64,000 nt of DNA, taken from Cristatella mucedo. Taxonomy: Eukaryota > Bryozoa > Phylactolaemata > Cristatellidae. Shown here piece by piece: positions 1-20,723 of this stretch (positions are counted from its first letter, which is position 1; every line of letters starts with the position of its first letter). Both the position numbers and the translations under genes were made by a program. Location: positions 4,247,001-4,311,000 of the forward strand of contig WPIO01000009.1 in NCBI GenBank assembly GCA_009760855.2. The letters are read 5' to 3'. The notes beneath the pieces were generated by a model, which had not been told where the DNA came from, made no database searches, and worked only from the letters and a program-made list of their open reading frames with translations.

Positions 1-999
1 CTCATGCCCAGGCTACTTAGATGCATGCTGGTTAAAGACAAAACGATGATACCAGCAAGCCAAATCCTGGAAATGCTGCCGACGTTTGTACCGACATATG
101 CCGAAATGGCCGCGTTTTTGCTTGAAGAAATATAACCTCTCGTTGTCGGTAATTACACCGAAAGCCAGAAAGCTAATTCATGCATTCGCATAGTGACTTG
201 TCTCAATCGCAGCAGCTGTGAGTCAGGCAGCCAATGAAACCATATTATCATCGTTGTTGCTTAGACCGAACTTTGTCAAAATCTTCTCGACACTCCTTCC
301 GATCTATATCTTAGTCTCCATAAGGCCTGCAGTGTGCAGGCCTTTGATTTTAGAAGCTGGGTCATCGGTATCTTGAGCTGTTATCAGCACCGAAGCTTCC
401 CTGAGGATGAAACAAGTAATATAACATCAGCCTCTGTTATCAGCAGATACTGTCAAATCAAGACGGTTTATCCTCCCTTCGATGCTTCAAGTTCTATTTC
501 GACGAGCCTTGTGGTAGTGGATTGAAAATCAATTCACAATAGTAGCAAACACTGGGCACTGCAGACGACTGGACACTATGGACTCGACGTACTGTTGAAA
601 AATCTTGAGCTACCATGCTTTCTAGTTGCTACATTTTTTTCATTGGCGCTTAGCAAGGCAGAACTCCATTGCATAGTTGGTAACTGATTCAAGCAGCGGA
701 CTAACTAAAGCTGATTAACATACGATCGTGTGCAGGGAAGCCTTGCCTGCCGAACATCGATGTTAATTCCACCCTTGGGGCCAAGTTCATGAAGTGCAAA
801 ACCTGAGGTGGGTCAGACAATCCCACCTGGCTTATATCATGTGCTGGGCCAGAAAATGCAGGCTTTTATACTAACTGGCTTACAGCACATCAAAGTTTCT
901 CAGCGCTTTTGCAGCAGGTATTGCAGACATGCACACTTGCATGGCAGCAAACTGTTTCACATTGAATGACAGTAAAAATCAATCAATTTTTTTCTGTAG

Positions 1000-2052
1000 G
1001 TAAACTTAGTGTCATTCACACTGAAAGGCCTAGACCTCAGAATGGAATTGGCCGGCATAACTCCTACTGCCCCTACTCAAAATCTGGGTGTCAAGTTCAG
1101 AAATGACCTTTTGCTAGATGACCACATCAGCTCCAAAGTCAGGTCTGCCTACTTTCAGCTTACATAACATCGAAAAGATTTGAACCTGCTTAGACAAGGG
1201 TATCACATTCAAGTTGGTCCTTGCATTTGATACATCCAATTTCGACTTTGGTAATTCAGTACTTGCATATCTTCCTGACTGTCCACTAAGACACTTAACA
1301 GTTGATGCAAAACTGTTCAGCTAGGCATTTATAAATAAATAAATAGATACCAGCTGATTTCACAGCCTCTTTTGCAGAGCGACAGAAGAGCCTTTACGGC
1401 CATTACCACCGCTTGCAGTGGCGATAAAGGATCGCCCACCACAGGGTTCGAACCCACGACTTCGGGACCGAGGTCGTGAAAAGCAACCGCCTTACCAAGT
1501 GTGTGCCATCACGGCTCACCTTCCATCAAGAATGCCAAAACTACCAGATTATGCCACTTCTTGCCGACCAGCACTGGTTCCCCATCAAGCAGGATATCGA
1601 CTGCAAGATTTTGCCTCTCACTTTTTAGATTCCTTCCTTCCCGTGCCCCGGCATATCTATCCGAACTGCATTCCAGTCAGGCTAGGTACCGTACCAATAG
1701 TTCTCCTAACTTAAGTCATTTTGGCTATACCTTAAACCAACCTTAAATCCAATGGAGACCGTGCCTTAGTATGCTACCACAGCGTGGAACTCACTCCCGG
1801 CTGACTTCCGACATTTTCAGACTTTGACGGCATTGCTCGTCGCAACTTTTGCTGGGTTCGTGGGAATTTTACTTTATGTTCTTATACATGCTGACACTGT
1901 GCATGTTGTCACTAAGCAATTGTCTTGCTTCCTTTGCTGCATATGTAAAGTTCCCAGAAAGTAATTTATCACTTTTAGGGTATTGTACAAATTTCTAATA
2001 ACATTATTATGTTTACCATTTTAGTAGTGTAATTATTATTATTATTGCCATC
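1000..2052 (+). mobile_element. Degenerate LINE 3' region, split by a SINE
   Basis: Both parts (about 1000-1326 and 1522-2052) match the 3' half of the LINE copy at 58379-59840: the stretch after the RT active site, and then the C-terminal region (CCTCAGAATGGA onward, and the LLADQHWFPIK-like stretch near 1555-1600). The frame is broken many times. The copy ends in an ATT-rich tail near 2035-2047. A SINE on the opposite strand lies between the parts. Confidence 0.8.
1328..1520 (-). mobile_element. tRNA-derived SINE, nearly full length, nested in LINE
   Basis: It carries the family features in reverse order: an ATAAATA tail, the CAGCTGATTT end, the GGCGATAAAGGATCGCC block, a B-box-like GGGTTCGAACCC and the CGACC/GGTCG arm. 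It sits inside a LINE and is therefore younger than it. Confidence 0.8.
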
Positions 2053-2063
2053 CATATGTTATC

Positions 2064-2232
2064 GGTGAGCCGTGATGGCACACTAGGTAAGGCGGTTGCT
2101 TTCACGACCTCGGTCCCGAGGTCGTGGGTTCGATTCCTGCGGTGGGCGATCCTTTATCGCCACTGCAAGGGGTGGTGATAGCCGTAAATGCTCTTCTGTC
2201 GCTATACAAAAAGAGGGTGTTTAATCAGCTAG
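2064..2232 (+). mobile_element. tRNA-derived SINE, full-length copy
   Basis: The tRNA-like head contains TGGCACACTAGGTAAGGCG (A-box like), a perfect 10-bp palindromic arm ACGACCTCGG/CCGAGGTCGT, and GGGTTCGATTCC (B box). The tRNA-unrelated body (GGGCGATCCTTTATCGCC onward) ends AATCAGCT. It directly follows the LINE tail and lies opposite to the copy at 1328-1520. Confidence 0.82.
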
Positions 2233-2544
2233 GATCATGTCTAGTGCTATGATATCTTAAATTGGGTTAAAATAGATCAACATAAAGCAGGAAGACTTTC
2301 TGATTTTTTGAGGATGAGGATTTTGATCTGTTGGCAGAGTAACCATTTTTGCCCACAAACAACTCAGGTGCTAGACAACTGTGTGCATTTTATGTGCATA
2401 CATGTTTGTTCATCAAAGCTGCAGTTGTTCGAAGTTTTGATCCTGCTAACTTCCATCTGAAAATCCATAAAAACCAATTTTTTTGGTCTGGACATACATA
2501 AATTGCTTACGGGTAATGCGCTCGTATACGTGCAATGCGTACGT

Positions 2545-2558
2545 GCACACAAACACAA

Positions 2559-2590
<32 letters not shown>
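2545..2590. repeat. (AC)n microsatellite
   Basis: About 40 bases of nearly pure AC. The open frames crossing it on both strands are artefacts. Confidence 0.95.
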
Positions 2591-2756
2591 ATTTGCAATG
2601 TGATACTAGTGCTATGCATGCAGCTGTGCAGACAGAAGAAAAAAATCTCAATAACCTGATCTGCCACAGCTACTACAGGCCTCATGTGCTCTCACATCAA
2701 CGGACAGATAAGATTGTATAGGTCAGTTCCTGGAATTGAGCGTTTGCCAGACCGCG

Positions 2757-2925
2757 CTTTCCACAAACTTGGTCTTAGCCTACGGATAAGGTATTCGCAC
2801 TCTACTAGCTTGGTCATGGGCTCGAGTCCTGCAGCAGGCAATTCGTGATTTCCCACTGCAAGTGGGGGGCCAATGACTGCTACGCTTCTTCTAACGCTAT
2901 ATAAATGAGGCTGCTGAATCAGCTC
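2757..2925 (+). mobile_element. Diverged SINE of the same superfamily
   Basis: It has a TAAGGTATTCGC head, GGGCTCGAGTCCTGC (B-box like), CCCACTGCAAGTGG and the end AATGAGGCTGCTGAATCAGC, in the same order as the tRNA-derived SINE but well diverged. Fragments of the same subtype occur at 35270-35325 and 53985-54030. Confidence 0.6.
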
Positions 2926-3347
2926 ACCTTTACTTTACTCTTTACCTTTGCTTTTATCAACTTTAACTTTAACTTTTATAAGTTTTTCTCAACATGCTGC
3001 TATAAAGGCAGGAAGATAATTAAGGATTTACAAGCAATGGATGGGTAGACTACCAGTTGGTCTCAATGCCAGCCGTTCTTGCATTGCACTGAGTTTGAGT
3101 GTGTCATCAGCAGTTGTGTGCTCACATGAATGAGAAGATTGCACCGGAGCAATGGAAGTCGGCTCAAGCAATTAGTTTATATTTGCAAACCATCCATCAC
3201 ATCCAGCTGGGATTTCTAGCTTTCAGCGAAGCATGTACTCTTGCAGATAAGTGCACATGCAAACGAATGCATGCACCTAGTGTAGCATTAGACCTGTTTG
3301 CAGTCTCTTTTTGCTAACTTATGTCAGTTCGATGCAGCAGTAGTGAC

Positions 3348-4252
3348 TCAGCAGCTGGGTTGGGGGGGAGGTGGTAGCAATGGCTCCCGGAATGCACCTA
3401 AACGCACGCGACCGCGACCGGCTGCACGTTGGTAATGACAATGCCAGCAGCATGGGCCGCCGGGGATTGATTGGCTTCCGCGTCGACTCCTCGCCGAAAT
3501 CGAAAGAACAGAAGAATTGTGCATACTGCTTCCCTCTAGTCTGCCAACCGAAGCCGGTCGGAGCGCAGGCGAATTGCCCGTAATGTCAGGAGTAGGATCG
3601 TTTCTCTTATAACCGCTGTCAGCTGTCAAAGAGGTGCGATACGCGGTAGACCAGTCGATATGGCCCGACTGGCTGGCAAGAAACTCTAGCTACTCGGACA
3701 TCGTCCTTATTGCAGGAAGTTCTTGCCGTAGGCTTTGAGTTCGCACTAGCAGCGAGAATGAATTCATTTTGGCATCGGAAGTCGGTGTCAGAATAGGCGA
3801 ATTAGAATGTCTTCGACCTTTAACTGAAATTGGGCTCTCCGTCGGGGACTGCAACTGGTGGGAGGGAGGTTGCTCGGTCAAGGAGTTTTACCAGCCATCG
3901 CAGCGCCTCGAGTTTGCTAGCAAACGTGAATGAACGATGGATGAAGATCTGGAGCTGTCAACTAGCTACAGCTACGATCAATCTATGCTATCAGTGTTCT
4001 GGTTCATGTGCAGCTACCACTACATGCCGAGTTCAAGTTTAGCCGCTTCCTAGAGCCACTCACAGACGGCGAATGCGATCTGAGAGTTCGCACCCTACCA
4101 TTGATCAATTGAAGCTCTGCCTTCGCACCGCATGAAAAGCGCTGCGTAGAAAAAGAGTCTGCGCTCTTAGTGCGCGATACGAATCCTATATTGTTGTTGT
4201 TGTTATTAATGGACCCGACGCGTCGGTCAGCTGCTTTAAGCATCGCTTGCAT
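3348..4252 (-). other. Cluster of coding-like reading frames, gene not recognised
   Basis: Three minus-strand frames (4252-4004, 3881-3690, 3629-3348) encode Ser/Pro/Arg-rich peptides with kinase-site-like stretches such as GRRHSNSPILTPTS, LLVRTQSLRQELP, SISARSRRGSQS and RTLRSHSPSVSGSRKRLN. The last two share a frame. The composition differs from the repeat-rich surroundings, and no mobile element matches. I do not recognise a family and could not find convincing splice sites, so this may be part of a real gene or chance. Plus-strand frames over the same stretch are an alternative. Confidence 0.25.
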
Positions 4253-5507
4253 TTAAATTAGCGAAGGCCGGCCCAGAGAAGACAAGTCATAGCCAACTTT
4301 CTCAGGGCGACGTAAAAAACAATGCGTACCCAAAAAAAGATCCAAAAAGCATGTAATAAAACTAAAAACAATCAGGTGCTATGAAACCCAGAGCGTTGAC
4401 GACGAGCCGCTCACCCTTCGCGCTTCGCGCGCCTGCCGTCGCCACATTAGCACCTGGGGCACCGGCTGCTGCGGGGCTACGGGTTGTAACTCCCTGCTCT
4501 GCACCCTCTTAATTTACCGCCGATTTATCTAGACAGTCGTGTCCTTAAATTTCCGGCTCGCAGTCTCGGGAAGTTCCGATAAGCGAAAAGAATGCATCGC
4601 CAGTTCGCATCCGGGCAGTTTAAGAACCATCGCCGCGTTATTGGACCAATCGGAGGTTCGGGCTCGAGCCGAAACGCTGGACGGCACTCCCCCCGATTCG
4701 CTCAACTGATTCTGAGCCTCTCAGCTCGACATTTTTTTTTCTCGTCATTCTTCATCCTCGCCGCGTCCTTCTTGGTCTTTTCGGTTTCCGATTCGTTGCT
4801 CTTCGGACCGTGTCTCTAATCTTTATCCCCGTTTTCGTGTGCACGGTCCAAACGGACGGCGTTCAGTCATTCAGATTATGCATAGGGGTAGCAGGCACTC
4901 ATACGTTTGAGTAGTCCGACGAAAAATATTATCCTCGACCAGTAAATGCGATGAGTTCATATTTTGATTTCTACATGCCGCAATATTCTTGCATACCGCA
5001 AGAAGGCATCCAACATATGTATAAGATAATATATCCAAGTATGCAGATCTTCCTGTCTAACTGACGAAATCAACGGCGGCGAAAGCTTTCATTAATCAAA
5101 CTCTGGGGAATAATGAAGTCCAGAGGTCACTATCTAAAATAAAAAGGGGGCGAGCTTCTCGTCATTCATGCGCGACTGACCAACGACATCTCCAAACCCT
5201 GTCTGCCTCTGGAATATTTATTCAGCCAGCCAGACGCTGTTTGATTGTATGTGTTTTAAGGTACGGAAGATAAACATAAGGACAAGGGCTAGCTTTACTG
5301 CAACTGCTCCGCTGAAATTGGGCGGCTCCCTTTCCGGCCGCCTCTACTATCGTCAGTCCGGGCAATGCGGGCGAGGTTTATTCTTCCTCCTTTCTCTGAT
5401 TGCGATTGCGAATACGATCCTCATTATGCACATTGAAATTACAGCTCGAAGCTCCCATTCGACAGCTCGAATCAGCGGCCACTGCTTGCAGTGGCAATAA
5501 AGAACAA

Positions 5508-5600
5508 ATTCCGCAGTGGGCGATCCTTTATTGCCACTGCAAGCGGCGGCGATAGCCGTAAAGGCTCTTCTGTCGCTATATCAAAGAGGCTGTTAGATAA
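5508..5600 (+). mobile_element. SINE body fragment
   Basis: It carries the GTGGGCGATCCTTTATTGCC block, the CACTGCAAGCGG block and the GGCTCTTCTGTCGCTATA end of the tRNA-derived SINE. The tRNA head is missing and the tail has turned into a TA repeat. Confidence 0.75.
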
Positions 5601-5602
5601 GA

Positions 5603-5630
5603 TACATATATATATATATATATATATATA

Positions 5631-5666
<36 letters not shown>
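5603..5666. repeat. (TA)n microsatellite
   Basis: Two blocks of pure TA with a single interruption, at the 3' end of a SINE fragment. Confidence 0.95.
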
Positions 5667-5668
<2 letters not shown>

Positions 5669-6239
5669 GAATAACCCCGTTCGAGTACTTTTTCCTCGAA
5701 CGTAGACACTATGTTCCTTATAAAATTAATAAACTGCTGACATAATGAGGACAAGATAAAAATAGAAGCTGTAAACATGTGCGGTATTCGGAAAAAATAC
5801 CTAACATTACGCCTAAATTTTCCCTTACGCCCAGAAAACTGAATTATACCCCTTAATAATAAGTCTTTTGTATAGCACCCCAAGAAAACAAAATCTCAAT
5901 TCAGGTGGATTCCACAACGCTGCTTGATAAGCAATAGCCACAATGTAATGATTAGCATTGTCTACCCCTATAAAATAAGAAGCTACGTTTGTTAATCAGT
6001 TTGTCCATTTGTCCATTTGTGACCACTCGTTTACATTGTGACCTCCGTGATGTATTTAAAGTAGAAACAGTGCGGTACAGCACACGGTGAGGGTAAAAAA
6101 CAGAGGGGCGCGGGCGGAGAGATAATTAGCTAACTTGAAAATATAGCGGCAACTTGCACTCTATAGTTGAAATTGAACATTAAAGTCCCAGAATTTCACA
6201 AGACTGTGAACTGCAAGGGTTTTTTCAAAGAGTGACTAC

Positions 6240-6376
<137 letters not shown>

Positions 6377-8456
6377 GGACGCGGGATGGTAGGTCTCCCT
6401 TCCAGTTAGTAGCATTCACGGAATAATTCACGCGGCTTTTGATCTGGAAGCATGACTACAAAGCATGCAGCATTCAAGTAATTCAGCTTGTGCGAGCTGA
6501 ATTGCCAGGTTGCTCTGCCAAAATAGGAGATTCGGGAATATTTACAACTAGACTTCGGCAAATTAAGGAGCCGTGCTTAATCGAGCTTATTGAATTGAAT
6601 TGCAGAGTGGTTCTGACTGAACTTGATTAAGTGGCTGGAAAGTATTTACCCCCAATAACTCCGACGATAATACTCACAGCGAGTAATTGAATCTGATTGA
6701 ACTCAGTCATTTTGTATTGAGAGTGTAGCCACTTTGGGCGAAGCCGCTAACATCTGAATCAAATGTTAGCTGCAGACTTTCGTACTAGAATCTATCGATA
6801 GCCAGGCGGACGGTAGTCTGGCACGAGTAGTGCTGAGATTTCCTGAAGGGCAGAAACAAGGGTGGGTCTAACGACGGCCGCATGAATAGACTTCTTTGAC
6901 AAATCGATTTGTCTGCCGGGACCCGTTCAAACGCGAATGGCTGAGTGCTGCGGGAGGCGGCGATTGCACACTGTCGTAGATCTGCACTGGCGCTTCTACA
7001 TGCATGGCTCCGCAGTATGCCTTCCGTCGCGCTTACTCTGAAATTACAGTTCCAAGCTCCCTTTCGATGGCTCGAACCAGCGGCCACTGACGGCCGTGGT
7101 CAGCAGCTGAGCATAGCAGAACGCAGATCGTCCGTTGTGTCCTCCCCTGGTTCTTTCTCATCGTCCTCAGCAGTGAAGCTGGCAAAGCAATTTAGATGTC
7201 AGCTTCATCTGCGGTTGCCTCGATGACGGCCGACGTCACCTGAAACTGCAGCAGCTCTCTTCAGGACCATACTTAACGCTTCAGCATCTGTTGGGCTGAG
7301 TTGATCAGTGCTACAAAAACAGCTGTCCTTCCCATCCGGTGGGCACAGCGGGCCTCGGCTCTTCTCCTTAAGCAAGCAGATTACAAAACGAACTGCTACC
7401 TAGAACACCGAGCCTGCCTGTGTAGCTGAGCGGCTGGCCATGGCGTAGTGGTGGTACGATGCGGTACCACTTAGATACGACCCTCTAATGCGACCCTCCG
7501 CAATAAAAAAGCTGGTGACTCATCAGGCTCAAGAGCATTTGAGCTTCCGGAGCAGACACATTTGTCGGAATCAATAGCAGAGTCAGAGCCTGGAGGTTCA
7601 ACCATATCCTGCCGCCTGAAGCCCGGCAATCTCCCCCTCTTGGGAATATGAGGAAGGCATCCAGCCGCAGCTGCCCTATATGCCCTACTTTAAGGAGACT
7701 ATCTCTTGCCTACACGCAGAGCTACAGACTGAATACGATTGGCACACTTGGGTTGCAGTACTTAGCACTGCAAAAATGGCTAACCGACGCGGAAACTCGG
7801 CTGCAGTTTCTTGATATATTCTCTAATTTTTTCCATCGCTTGTAGGAGCAAAGGGGAGCTTCACAGCTACTCAAGATTAAGCAGCTGAGCATTTTCTGAG
7901 CAGCAGCAGCAAGCCAACAGCTTTCCGTTCTCTTCACCTGATGGTTAAGCAGACCTGAAACATAACTTGAACAAAACTTACAAAACCGAATCCGTTGCAA
8001 CTGAGCCCAATAAAAATATCACAGACCCCTTTGACGGCAGCTCGGCTGTCGCGACCTCTGATGTCCCACGTTAACCCGCCAACAGCCTGTAATAAGGGTG
8101 TGCCATAGTGTAGCTTGCGAGTCTGGAAAATGCCCGAACTCGAGTTTAAATGCTGCTTTGTGAGCAGTGAAGATGGGTGTTTTCTGAGGATATGTGTTGT
8201 CTACTCGCTTAGGCTTTGAGCCACACGATAGAGCTCTCCAGCTCAACACCCACTTAATCCTAGCAGCTTTGTGGAGTTAAGAGACACTTAACATTATATT
8301 ATCAGATGCATATACATTGCCTCATCTTAAGGAACGCATGGACGATCAATTAATGGTTTTCGGCAGCAGAATGAGTGGGTCACACTGATATTAGTCTGCT
8401 GCAGCAAACGGCATATGTTGCAGATATAGAAGAACTGCTTTAATAAATATATCCAA

Positions 8457-8462
8457 TTTATT
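8457..8462 (-). terminator. Likely TRIM9 poly(A) signal
   Basis: AATAAA on the minus strand, 300 bases beyond the TRIM9 stop and the nearest good match. It would give a 3' UTR of about 320 bases. Actual cleavage is not visible. Confidence 0.5.
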
Positions 8463-8761
8463 GATTGTGACTATGCTGCAATCGTTTGAAATGAGTATAT
8501 TAACTAGTGCAAATCACCAGTTGGCGTTAAAAAAGTATACATGTATTCATAAATCCGCTAATGTAGCGATCTCAGCTGTCTGTGTTCCGGGCATGGCAGG
8601 CTGCTAGACTTAACACGTGCACATGCACAGTACCCGTGCGAAATATCGACTAGCTGACTTGAACGATCCATATGTTTCGTGGGTGTGTACGGATCCTCGC
8701 TAGCAACTCGAAGTCCATGTCGCTGAGTGCAGCCCGAGCCCGTGATCGGAGCAGAAGGAGG

Positions 8762-18943
<10,182 letters not shown>

Positions 18944-19239
18944 TCCTCGGCGCCGCTGCGACGGCTACTGCACACGGTCGCGGCGCGCGGCGAGGTTATG
19001 TTTACACGCCGACGCCTAAATGAGGCGCCTCGCGTGCGACCCCTGGCGGATCTGCGTCCCCTGGCCAATACCTGGATCGCTGGCTGTGGGCGTTCCGCTA
19101 GACGATTAGCTCCGCCCCACATTTCTGACGAGCGTCCGTCCGTCCCCACGTGGCCTACGCGGCCTGGGTGGAACCACCGCAGCCGCCGCCGCCGCCGCCG
19201 CCGCTTGGAAGTATACAGCGCAGAAGCTGCAGTTTCGTA

Positions 19240-19253
19240 ACGCCCTCTGATGG
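19240..19253 (-). promoter_or_regulatory. CTCF-like motif upstream of TRIM9
   Basis: ACGCCCTCTGATGG matches the reversed CTCF core SYGCCMYCTRSTGG at 12 of 14 positions, 297 bases upstream of the TRIM9 start codon. A weaker match (GCGCCCCCTA) begins at 19531. Confidence 0.35.
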
Positions 19254-20169
19254 TTAAGGGCGCCGCCGAGAAACTGAGCGGGAGTTCGTGAGGCCGATTG
19301 GAGCCCTCGCCGCCGCAGCCGGGACCTACTTTTCGAGTTGGGCATCTTCGAACTGGGCGTAGCGGCTTCCGAATCCAGGCAGAACTAGACCGCAAACGCA
19401 GCGCTCCAAACGGCGCTAGTCTCGGCCGACGCGCGACAATTATCGGCGAAGCGACGAACCTTGCTACTCGTAGGTGCAGCGCCAAGCACGCACGTACGTC
19501 GTCAGTAGCGGAACGCGGCAGCGACGAAGAGCGCCCCCTATCTTGACGTAACAAGACCACATCCACGGCGTAAAGAAGCTTATTTGACCGCTACGCGGAG
19601 GACAGTCGTTCAACAGCGGCCGCGACGGGCAGCAACGCCTCTCTTACGGCTCAAAGCCTAGGGCTCAAACCAGCTCAACTGCTGGAACACCAACTCCCTG
19701 CCTATAACATTGCTTCGCCTTTTATGCTGCCTTGGCTGTACTTTCTCGCGCAATCAGTTCATAGCCATTATAATTCAGAAACCGCCAATAATATATATAT
19801 ATCAGTCATAATTTGGCTGCTGTAGTACGCCTCCGTTTCCGGAAGACCCGCTGACTCGCTGGGCATCTTAAAGCGTGGCGCGGCGGCGGTCGAGTCGCGT
19901 TCTTGAGACCATTTCGCACAACGAAATTCGGCGGACGTGGCAGCGGTTCGCAATATCTGGCTGCAGCCTTTCCGATGGCTGGTCTACTAATAACGATGGC
20001 TGTTTAGTGTACAGTCTGTATGTACACGCGTGTGCGTGCCCGTGCGCATGTACATAGAACGCGTCTCGATGTATCTCCATTTGTAACCCCACGTGGTCGC
20101 CCGCGCAGTCCAGGCGTTCGGTGCTCACAAGAACTCTCGCAAGCAGCGCACTCGAAGCCTGAGCAGCTT

Positions 20170-20370
20170 TGCACGTTGCGTATTGTAGCCAACTGTCTTC
20201 ATCTCACGCGAAGCGTGAGAAACGCTGAAAAGTTTCGCCGAGTCAGCAGGGCAGTCGATGAAGTAAGCAATGCAGACGTAGCGGCGTAGCACGCCGGCGC
20301 AGCACGCGGCTTCGAAGGAGGCGTCGGCGCCAGCGGAAGAAAATCTACCGTCGCTGCCAAACGATGACGC
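20170..20370 (-). mobile_element. GC-rich remains of a LINE C-terminus
   Basis: The minus strand encodes YFIDCPADSAKLFSVS and EMKTVGYN, which line up with YLNCSPDSAMLPTFS and ETKSVGYR in the LINE copy at 30530-31080, and with the copy at 41100-41400. The DNA also aligns over about 130 bases (GTAGCCAACTGTCTTCATCTC onward). Its bases are much GC-richer than the sister copies. Confidence 0.65.
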
Positions 20371-20390
20371 CCTCAGCGCGGCGACCGAGC

Positions 20391-20433
20391 GAGCGGCAGA
20401 GGGCGCCGCGCCGCGAGGCGCCCTCTGCCGCTC
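20391..20433. repeat. Perfect 17-bp inverted repeat, 9-base spacer
   Basis: GAGCGGCAGAGGGCGCC at 20391-20407 and its exact reverse complement at 20417-20433. Each arm also matches the CTCF core at 12 of 14 positions, so two such motifs face each other. Confidence 0.95.
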
Positions 20434-20710
20434 ATCAGAATGGCACTGTCGCCAGACAGACGGAGCGACAGCGGCGGCGGCGAGGCGGAGCGGTCTTTTT
20501 GACGCTCGCTCGCCGCTGCACTTCTGATGCAGCGCCGCGCGGCGCACCGCACGGTCCTCTGATTGCGGCCTTTCAGCAGAAACGCTCGCCATTCGCAGGC
20601 CTGAATTCCGGCGAAACTGACCATTATTTCATCGTCTTTCGCCGCAGCCGTCGTCGCCGCCGCCGCCGCCACCATCGTCGCCGCAGTCGCGCCAATGCGC
20701 GCGCGCCGAC

Positions 20711-20723
20711 GGGGGGGGGGGGG
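20711..20723 (+). repeat. Run of 13 G
   Basis: Uninterrupted G13 in the GC-rich block. Similar runs: G10 at 21827-21836, G12 at 23781-23792, C9 at 15329-15337. Confidence 0.93.

Noticed and set aside
2064-2145. Functional tRNA gene
   Set aside because: The head looks tRNA-like, but copies share a long non-tRNA body and 3' end, so it is a SINE. The acceptor stem is not intact.
4592-4819. 75-codon plus-strand frame with a hydrophobic C-terminus
   Set aside because: T-rich DNA yields the Phe/Leu stretch; there is no homology, no splice context and no conserved start.
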